DNA of 5,767 nucleotides from Ardenticatenia bacterium (GTDB lineage Bacteria; Chloroflexota; Anaerolineae; Aggregatilineales; Ch27), in the NCBI GenBank assembly GCA_026983935.1, contig JALSTC010000017.1:1-5767 (forward strand), written 5' to 3'. The position numbers were made by a program, and so were the translations under genes. This document shows, in pieces, positions 1 to 5,045 of the stretch; position 1 is the stretch's first letter, and each line of letters begins with the position of its first letter. The notes below the pieces were generated by a model. That model searched no databases. It was not told the origin of the DNA and worked only from the letters and a program-made list of their open reading frames with translations.

Positions 1-29
1 TCAGAGTCGTTGAACGTTATCTTGCGTGC

Positions 30-59
30 AGTGTAACAGGGAACGGCTGGCGCTGTCAA
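30..59 (-). promoter_or_regulatory. Candidate sigma70-type promoter facing left, for a gene outside the window
   Basis: Read on the minus strand, a perfect -35 box TTGACA (59-54) is followed after 18 nt by a -10 box TACACT (35-30). Transcription would begin near position 22 and run out of the window, so the gene it serves is not visible. The hexamers are seen directly; activity is inferred. It stands back to back with the rightward promoter at 110-138, which has the same -10 hexamer. Confidence 0.45.
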
Positions 60-109
60 GAAAAACGCGGCGGAAAATACCCCCCACGCCATCCGGGCTT
101 ATCTGGATG

Positions 110-138
110 TTGCCAACTGCTCAAGAGCATTCTACACT
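110..138 (+). promoter_or_regulatory. Candidate sigma70-type promoter with internal palindromic operator, for the methylase operon
   Basis: A -35 box TTGCCA (110-115) is followed by a 17-nt spacer and a -10 box TACACT (133-138). The expected start of transcription is near 145, about 60 nt before the GTG codon at 207. The spacer contains the perfect palindrome TGCTC-AA-GAGCA (118-129), placed where a bound repressor would block RNA polymerase. Hexamers and palindrome are seen; promoter and operator roles are inferred. No further strong hairpin or small ORF stands out in 1-206. Confidence 0.45.
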
Positions 139-192
139 CTCAGGCGCATTCGTTCGATTTAAGCACGGCCACAATCGCAGATCATAACAGCC

Positions 193-199
193 GGTGGAG
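193..199 (+). promoter_or_regulatory. Ribosome binding site of the methylase gene
   Basis: GGTGGAG lies 7 nt before the GTG at 207. It supports this non-ATG start; the FLKWAGGK motif then begins at residue 12, close to its place in other Dam proteins. Confidence 0.65.
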
Positions 200-206
200 C
201 GCACCT

Positions 207-1124
207 GTGACGGAAGATCGCCATCCTCAAGCTGTCCCGTTCCTCAAATGGGCGGGCGGCAAAAGCCAGTTGCTGGCGCAGTACGACGCCTTTTTCCCGA
301 AGGGACGGGTAAAGACATACTTTGAGCCGTTTGTCGGCAGCGGCGCGGTTTTTTTTCACCTGCGCGGGCAGGGGTTGGCCGAACGCTACTGCCTGTATGA
401 CGTGAACGGGGAGCTGATCAACGTCTATCTGGCCGTGCGGGACGATGTAGAGGCGTTGATTGCGCTGCTGGCGGCGCATCAGGCCGCGCACAGGCAGGAC
501 GGTGAACGCCATTATTACGCCGCCCGTGCGCTTGATCGTGACCCGGCGTGGCCGCGGAATGCCTCGCCCGTCGAACGCGCCGCCCGCATGATCTACCTGA
601 ACAAAACCTGCTATAACGGCCTGTGGCGCGTCAACAGCAAGGGGCACTTCAACGTGCCGATGGGCCGCTACAAGAATCCGGCTATTCTGGATGAAGGACG
701 TCTGCGGGCGGCATCACTGGCATTACAGGGCGTGGAGATCGCCGTGCAGGGCTTCGAAGCGGTCGTGCCGAAGGCCGGGCCGGGCGACTTTGTCTATTTC
801 GATCCACCCTATGTGCCGCTCAGCGCGACGGCCAATTTCACCAGTTATGCGGCGGATGACTTCGGCCCGGATGACCAGCGCAGGCTGGCCAACGTATACC
901 GCGAACTGGACGCCAGGGGCTGCCGGGTCATGCTGAGCAATGCCGACACACCTTTTGTGCACGAACTCTATGGCGGCTTTCGCATTGAGATTGTGCAGGC
1001 ACGGCGGGCGATCAATTCAAGGGCAGGCGGGCGTGGTATGATCAATGAGGTGGTTGTGCTGAATTATCAACCAGACGGGCAGGCGGTGAACCAGGAAACC
1101 AGACGGAGGATGACCGATGGCTGA
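207..1124 (+). CDS. dam: Dam-type (D12 class) DNA adenine-N6 methyltransferase, predicted GATC-specific
   Basis: Transfers a methyl group from S-adenosylmethionine to adenine N6 in DNA. The 305-aa protein, slightly longer than E. coli Dam (278 aa), shows the alpha-group motif order. FLKWAGGK is at 12-19, the AdoMet-binding FEPFVGSG at 39-46, and the catalytic DPPY at 199-202, followed by PLSATANFTSY as in Dam. The block YNGLWRVNSKGHFNVPMGRY (136-155) aligns without gaps to the DNA-recognition region of E. coli Dam. Equivalents of the GATC-contacting residues K9, L122, R124, P134 and Y138 are present as K14, L139, R141, P151 and Y155 (E. coli numbers recalled from the published structure). GATC specificity is therefore a well-founded inference. 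No restriction endonuclease lies beside it in the window, so it looks like an orphan regulatory or repair-type methylase. GATC sites at 180-183 and 216-219 flank its own start codon. It overlaps the next gene by 8 nt. Family assignment is firm; specificity is likely. Confidence 0.95.
   Translation: MTEDRHPQAVPFLKWAGGKSQLLAQYDAFFPKGRVKTYFEPFVGSGAVFFHLRGQGLAERYCLYDVNGELINVYLAVRDDVEALIALLAAHQAAHRQDGERHYYAARALDRDPAWPRNASPVERAARMIYLNKTCYNGLWRVNSKGHFNVPMGRYKNPAILDEGRLRAASLALQGVEIAVQGFEAVVPKAGPGDFVYFDPPYVPLSATANFTSYAADDFGPDDQRRLANVYRELDARGCRVMLSNADTPFVHELYGGFRIEIVQARRAINSRAGGRGMINEVVVLNYQPDGQAVNQETRRRMTDG
1105..1110 (+). promoter_or_regulatory. Ribosome binding site of the oxidoreductase gene, inside the methylase gene
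   Basis: GGAGGA lies 6 nt before the ATG at 1117 and within the last codons of the methylase gene. It fixes the start of the second gene and, with the 8-nt overlap, points to coupled translation. Confidence 0.75.
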
Positions 1125-2196
1125 GGCGAAATGGATGATCTACGGCGCATACGGCTACACCGGCACGCTGATCGCGGAGGAGGCAGTGCGGCGCGGCCAT
1201 CGGCCTGTGCTGGCCGGGCGCAGCGCGGAGAAACTCCGGCCATTGGCGGAGCGGCTCGACCTTAACTGGATCGCGGTTTCGCTGGATGACGCCGACGCGC
1301 TGAGGGAGGCGGTGGCCACCGTCAATCTGGTGATGCACGCTGCCGGGCCATATGTCCACACCGCCGCGCCGATGCTTCGCGCCTGTCTGGACGGGATCAC
1401 CAGCTATCTGGACATCACCGGCGAAATTCCTGTCTTTGGTGAAGTGTACAGTTTGGACCAGGCCGCCTGGGAGCGGGAGATCGCACTGATCCCCGGCGTG
1501 GGCTTCGACGTGGTGCCGACCGATTGTCTGGCGAAGTACGTGGCCGATCAGGTGCCGAACCCGGTTACGCTGGAACTGGCCATTGATGCGCTGAGCAAAA
1601 CCAGCCCCGGCACGACCAAAACCCTGTTGGAATCGCTGCCAGAGGGCGGCCTTGTCCGCCGGGATGGACGGCTGCGGCCGTATTCCCTGGGGCAGGGCGG
1701 GCGCTGGTTTTCCTTCCCACATGGCAGGCGCTACGCCATGCCGATACCCTGGGGCGACCTGGCGACGGCCTACCGCTCGACCGGTATCCCCAACATCACC
1801 ACGTATCTTGCCTTTTCGCCGGGGGCGGCACGGCTGGCACGTCTGGCAGCGCCGCTGCTGGGCGGGCTGCTGCGCATTGGTGCGATCCGGCGTCTGGCCG
1901 GGCGCATCGTCAAGCGCACGGTCAAAGGCCCGGACGAGGCGACGCGCCAGCAGGCACGCTCATACATCTGGGCACAGGCTGCCAATGCTGAAGGACAGGA
2001 AGCGCAGGCCTGGCTGGAGACGGTGGAGGCCTACCGCTTCACCGCGCTGGCTGCCGTGCGCGCCGTCGAGCGGGTGCTGGCTGAGCGGCCGCGCGGCGCA
2101 TTCACGCCCGCCCAGGCTTTTGGTGCGGACTTTGTACTCGATATCGAGGGGACGAAGCGTTACGACACGCTGCCAGCGCTGCAGCGCACGCCGTAA
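1117..2196 (+). CDS. Saccharopine dehydrogenase-like NAD(P)-binding oxidoreductase (SCCPDH / trans-acting enoyl reductase type)
   Basis: A 359-aa probable cytoplasmic oxidoreductase. The N-terminus is a Rossmann fold with the dinucleotide-binding loop GAYGYTG (10-16), and LAGRS (32-36) ends the second beta strand. Further blocks typical of this family are DITGEIPVFGEVY and PGVGFDVVPTDCLA. The shared domain does not imply lysine metabolism. Relatives include human SCCPDH-like proteins and mycobacterial trans-acting enoyl reductases (about 420 aa), and most shorter bacterial members have no known substrate. The ATG start is supported by GGAGGA 6 nt upstream. The gene overlaps the methylase by 8 nt, so the two are probably co-transcribed, although no metabolic link is evident. 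It ends 23 nt from the convergent vWA gene. Codons 344-353 (EGTKRYDTLP) recur as a near copy at 4123-4152. NAD(P) binding is confident; the reaction is unknown. Confidence 0.85.
   Translation: MAEAKWMIYGAYGYTGTLIAEEAVRRGHRPVLAGRSAEKLRPLAERLDLNWIAVSLDDADALREAVATVNLVMHAAGPYVHTAAPMLRACLDGITSYLDITGEIPVFGEVYSLDQAAWEREIALIPGVGFDVVPTDCLAKYVADQVPNPVTLELAIDALSKTSPGTTKTLLESLPEGGLVRRDGRLRPYSLGQGGRWFSFPHGRRYAMPIPWGDLATAYRSTGIPNITTYLAFSPGAARLARLAAPLLGGLLRIGAIRRLAGRIVKRTVKGPDEATRQQARSYIWAQAANAEGQEAQAWLETVEAYRFTALAAVRAVERVLAERPRGAFTPAQAFGADFVLDIEGTKRYDTLPALQRTP
2146..2175 (+). repeat. Near-direct repeat, copy A (codons 344-353 of the oxidoreductase gene)
   Basis: This 30-nt stretch encodes EGTKRYDTLP and matches 4123-4152 at 25 of 30 bases in the same orientation. 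All five differences are transitions, and four fall at third codon positions without changing the amino acid. The two copies bracket the whole vWA gene. Coding-type divergence indicates common descent from a gene end rather than a recent target-site duplication. Confidence 0.6.
2176..2187. repeat. 12-bp perfect palindrome at the 3' end of the oxidoreductase gene
   Basis: GCGCTGCAGCGC starts at the base after repeat copy A and lies 10 nt before the stop codon. It has no central loop and no following T run, so it is not a convincing intrinsic terminator. A weaker stem, AGCC/GGCT (2206-2219), sits in the 23-nt gap between the convergent genes and also lacks a T run. No clear terminator is seen between them. 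Confidence 0.4.
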
Positions 2197-2219
2197 TCCG
2201 GTCACAGCCAGCAGCGGCT

Positions 2220-3968
2220 CTAAAACTCCGACGAGATCAGGAAGTAGATATCGCGGATATTCTCCGGCGTGCTGACGTATGTCTTGCCGTTGGTGCGGTT
2301 CGCCATCGTCGCCAACAGATCGGTGTTGGCATCCTCGCCGTAGGCGATAGTATACAGCCGCACTTCATCGGATTCGGTTCCATCGGGCAGGGCACTGAGC
2401 ATCTGGGCCTCGGTGACACCGTCGTTGGACTCATTGCGCCCGTCGGTCATCAGGACGATGGCGTAGCTGCGCCGCTCACCGTTCGCCAGGTCTTCCGCCC
2501 GCATGGCCTCGATGCGATCGATCGCATCAATGGTCACCGCATGGAGGGCCGTACCGCCAATAGCGATCAGATTGTCAAGCGACTGCCGCAATTCCTCGCC
2601 CACTTCCCCGACCAACCCCGACGGCCCAACCGAAAACACCTCGTAATTGAAAGCCAGTGCGACGATCTCGTCGTTGGGCTGCATCAGCGTGATGAACTCC
2701 CGTGCTGCATCCACGGCGGCGCGCATTTTTTCGCCCTGCATACTGCCGGAAGTGTCAATGACCATCAGAATGGTGGCCGGTTTCTTGACCTGATACCACA
2801 TGTCCAGAATATGGCGGACGACCTCATCTGAGGGATAAGGCAGGGCGGAGACCGTGTCTTCCGTAATGGTCGGCACAGCGCCGTATTCCAGGCTGATCGG
2901 CTCATGCAGCGGAATCCCCTGCAAGGCGGGTCGCAAACCGGTCTCGATCAACTGCGCCTGCTGCTCCCGCCCCAGGATGAAATCGCGGAATAACTGCGCA
3001 CCCTCGATCTGGGTTTCAGTCACCCAGTCGGCGTTGTTGAGAACGCAGAAGGGGTTATCCACCCAGAATGTGCCATCGGCAGGATAGATCATCACCAGCG
3101 GAAAACGCAGTTCGTCGGCATGTTCCTGATTCCAGCGGATGACGTTGCCCTCATAGGTTGTGACAGCGTGCAGGTAACCGGGGCCGCGCAGGGTCATGCG
3201 CCCCAGTAAATCAGTGTCCTTACGCCCGTAGTGGAAGACAGCCGTTTCCACCGCCCCAACCGCACTCACCACCGACTCACTCCACACATCGTCCGGCGTC
3301 AGGCCTTCGCTGACCCCTGCTGCCGAATAGACCTCGGCGATCATGGACAGCATACCGGAATTGGAGTGGGCGGGGTGTCCATGCCCGAAGCGAAATACGC
3401 CCCATTCCGGATGCCCCAACGAGGCCCAGCCATCCGGATCGGCGGCCAGTTCGGCCAGATCGCGCCAGCTGATCGGCGCATCCGGCCAGCCAAGCACCTC
3501 GGCCATTGGCTGCCACATGGCGATTCCCAGGGGCACGTCCACTGTTGCCGGGCATTCATCAGAGATCAAACGCCGGGCGTTGCGATCCAGCCATGCCCGG
3601 TTGATCTGCTCCACCCATGTGCTGCTGCCGGGACTCCAGACAACCGGCTGCAACTGTTCTTCCAGAATGGCGTTCATCGAACTGCCCGACCCGACATGTT
3701 CTACTTCCACCACAACAACTTCGCCGGTCGAGGTCGTGACCTGCTGCGCGTTAAACTGCGCAACCATGCGATCCATCCAGAGCTGCTTGGTATTGGAAGA
3801 TGCCACCAGCACCTGCACGGAGGAGGCGGGCATCTCCGTTGCCTGTGTCCCCCCCTGATCCGCTGCCCCCTGATCGCTGCTCCCGGGGTTACTCAGCAGC
3901 GCCGCCGAACCGATAATGGCAACTGCAACCAGAATAATCAGGACAAAAACAAGGCGTGTGCGTTCCAT
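2220..3968 (-). CDS. Membrane-anchored or secreted substrate-binding domain / von Willebrand factor A (vWA) fusion protein
   Basis: A 582-aa extracytoplasmic protein. Residues 6-26 form one hydrophobic segment after a basic MERTR start, and there is no lipobox cysteine, so it is an uncleaved anchor or a non-lipoprotein signal. A G/S/Q/D-rich linker (27-49) leads into a type 2 periplasmic-binding-like domain (about 50-392) with PVVWSPGSS, TTYEGNVIRWNQ and YPADGTFWVDNP blocks. A vWA domain follows (about 398-582) with an intact MIDAS metal site: D405-T-S-G-S409, T473 in GGTALH, and D509 in MTDGRN. The only cysteines, C139 and C308, lie in the binding domain and could form a disulfide. Proteins joining these two domains are known, mostly in Actinobacteria and Chloroflexota, but their role is not established; adhesion or assembly on the cell surface is plausible. 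The ATG has only a distant GGAG (13 nt upstream), so initiation may be weak. It is transcribed convergently with the oxidoreductase and likely has its own promoter in 3969-4122, where I see only a weak TAGAAT -10 candidate. Confidence 0.92.
   Translation of the reverse strand: MERTRLVFVLIILVAVAIIGSAALLSNPGSSDQGAADQGGTQATEMPASSVQVLVASSNTKQLWMDRMVAQFNAQQVTTSTGEVVVVEVEHVGSGSSMNAILEEQLQPVVWSPGSSTWVEQINRAWLDRNARRLISDECPATVDVPLGIAMWQPMAEVLGWPDAPISWRDLAELAADPDGWASLGHPEWGVFRFGHGHPAHSNSGMLSMIAEVYSAAGVSEGLTPDDVWSESVVSAVGAVETAVFHYGRKDTDLLGRMTLRGPGYLHAVTTYEGNVIRWNQEHADELRFPLVMIYPADGTFWVDNPFCVLNNADWVTETQIEGAQLFRDFILGREQQAQLIETGLRPALQGIPLHEPISLEYGAVPTITEDTVSALPYPSDEVVRHILDMWYQVKKPATILMVIDTSGSMQGEKMRAAVDAAREFITLMQPNDEIVALAFNYEVFSVGPSGLVGEVGEELRQSLDNLIAIGGTALHAVTIDAIDRIEAMRAEDLANGERRSYAIVLMTDGRNESNDGVTEAQMLSALPDGTESDEVRLYTIAYGEDANTDLLATMANRTNGKTYVSTPENIRDIYFLISSEF
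2511..2528. repeat. 18-bp perfect palindrome inside the vWA gene
   Basis: GATGCGATCGATCGCATC equals its own reverse complement. It coincides exactly with codons 481-486 (D-A-I-D-R-I) of the vWA gene and contains two overlapping GATC sites. It may be a by-product of coding, or a protein-binding or methylation hotspot. The palindrome is certain; a function is not shown. Confidence 0.5.
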
Positions 3969-4112
3969 GGCGCTATGTATTCTCCAGACTACATTCCCCG
4001 ATTGTCTGCTTCCATTCTACAATCACTACCTGACGGAGTCCGGACGGCATGACCCTATTTGCCTGACATTTTCGTGCCTGTCGTCCCGGCAGGAGAGCCG
4101 CACAACGATCAG

Positions 4113-4122
4113 GCTCCGGAGC
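4113..4122. repeat. 10-bp perfect palindrome bordering the gene remnant
   Basis: GCTCCGGAGC ends at the base before repeat copy B. A second short palindrome, GTCCGGAC (4038-4045), lies in the same intergenic stretch. Either could be an operator for the vWA gene or a trace of the rearrangement junction. The remainder of 3969-4122 shows no ORF with recognisable similarity and no strong terminator. Confidence 0.35.
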
Positions 4123-4161
4123 GAGGGAATGAAGCGTTACGATACACTGCCGTCTCAATAG
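4123..4161 (+). pseudogene. 3' remnant of a second saccharopine dehydrogenase-like gene (repeat copy B)
   Basis: In one + frame the segment reads EGMKRYDTLPSQ then TAG. The oxidoreductase at 1117-2196 ends EGTKRYDTLP followed by ALQRTP. Identity is 25/30 at the DNA level and 9/10 at the protein level, and four of the five base changes are synonymous. Upstream of 4123 similarity falls off at once: an ungapped comparison of the preceding 42 nt gives about 16 matches. The TAG (4159-4161) overlaps the 3' end of the convergent permease gene by 7 nt, as an intact convergent gene might. The simplest reading is that a paralogue once ended here and lost nearly all of its body. A chance or functional short repeat cannot be excluded because only about 12 codons remain. 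Confidence 0.5.
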
Positions 4162-5045
4162 TTTGGATCGAGCAGATTTTGCAGGCCCTCGCCCAGCAGA
4201 TTGCTCGCCAGAATCACGCTCAGAATCGCCAGACCGGGGAAGGTTGCCAGCCACCATTGGTAGAATTTGGTGCGCCCCAGCGAGATCATCGCGCCCCATT
4301 CTGGCGTTGGCGGCGATACGCCCAGCCCCAGGAAGCTCAGGGCCGAGATCAGCAGGATGATATTGCCCACATCCAGCGCGGCCTTGATGATCAGGGGATT
4401 CCAGGCGTTGGGCAGCACGTGGCGGAACAGAATGGTGCGTTCGCGTGTGCCGATGGAGCGGGCCGCGATCACGTAGTCCTGCGAGCGAACGACCAGCACC
4501 TGAGAGCGCATCAGCCGGGCGTATTCCGGCCAGACCACCACGCAGGCGGCGATGGCGGCGTTGGTCAGGCTGGGCCCGAGCAGGGCCGAGATGGCCAGCG
4601 CCAGCACGATAGAGGGGAAAGCCAGCGTTACGTCTGCCACGCGCATGACGATATCGTCCACCAACCCGCCGACGAAGCCCGCCACCGCGCCCAGCAGACT
4701 GCCGGTGACCAGCGAGATCAGCACGACCATCAGTGACGTGGGCAGCGAAATCTGCGCGCCGTAAAGCACACGGCTGAAGATATCCCGGCCCAGTTCGTCT
4801 GTGCCGAAAAGATGCGTAGTTGATGGTGCATCCAGCCGTGCGGAGAGATTCTGCGCCAGCGGATCGTAGGGGGCGAGCAGCGGCGCAAAAATCACGACCA
4901 GAATCCACAGGAGCAGCAGCCCGGCTCCGATCCACAGCGAAGGATATTTGCGTATATGGCGGATGGCCGGAGCCAGTACGTTTTCTTCGGGCTTCAATGT
5001 CTGTGTGGAGAGATTGGCAGCGGAAAGTTGTGTGGTTTCACCCAT
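4155..5045 (-). CDS. DppC/OppC-type ABC transporter permease
   Basis: A 296-aa inner-membrane permease of the dipeptide/oligopeptide/nickel importer family. After a polar N-terminus it has a first membrane span at about 37-57, then the family signature HLFGTDELGRDIFSRVLYG (78-96). About five more spans follow (roughly 105-128, 138-157, 160-176, 219-238, 266-284). The cytoplasmic EAA loop that docks on the ATPase is YVIAARSIGTRERTILFRHV plus LPN (191-213). The signatures ALSFLGLGVSPPTPEWGAMI (235-254) and GEGLQNLLDPN (285-295) are typical of DppC. Length is normal and the gene is intact. It overlaps the upstream permease gene by 8 nt and has no strong Shine-Dalgarno, so it is probably translated by coupling. 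The substrate cannot be read from sequence: peptides, nickel or oligosaccharides are all possible. No ATPase gene is in the window. Confidence 0.95.
   Translation of the reverse strand: MGETTQLSAANLSTQTLKPEENVLAPAIRHIRKYPSLWIGAGLLLLWILVVIFAPLLAPYDPLAQNLSARLDAPSTTHLFGTDELGRDIFSRVLYGAQISLPTSLMVVLISLVTGSLLGAVAGFVGGLVDDIVMRVADVTLAFPSIVLALAISALLGPSLTNAAIAACVVVWPEYARLMRSQVLVVRSQDYVIAARSIGTRERTILFRHVLPNAWNPLIIKAALDVGNIILLISALSFLGLGVSPPTPEWGAMISLGRTKFYQWWLATFPGLAILSVILASNLLGEGLQNLLDPNY

Noticed and set aside
1042..1722. 226-codon - strand open frame over the oxidoreductase gene
   Set aside because: It is antisense to a conserved Rossmann protein and has no motif; it results from high GC content.
3231..4052. 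Long + strand open frame (273 codons) opposite the vWA gene start
   Set aside because: It lies antisense to a clearly conserved protein, has an unnatural composition rich in His, Arg and Pro, and shows no recognisable domain.
4086..4101. CGGC-AGGAGA-GCCG stem as a terminator for the permease operon
   Set aside because: The stem is only 4 bp and no T run follows on either strand.
2146..4152. The 30-nt repeats as att sites or insertion-sequence target duplications
   Set aside because: The copies differ at five positions, mostly synonymous, and no integrase or transposase is present; divergence as coding sequence fits better.
4059..4736. 225-codon + strand open frame reading through the remnant region and the permease
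   Set aside because: It is mostly antisense to the permease, Gln/Asp/His-rich and of low plausibility, and it is not in the frame of the remnant EGMKRYDTLP.
3973..4935. 320-codon - strand open frame
   Set aside because: It is the shifted frame of the DppC-like permease gene, Arg/Gly/Ala-rich with no membrane pattern; the permease frame carries all family signatures.
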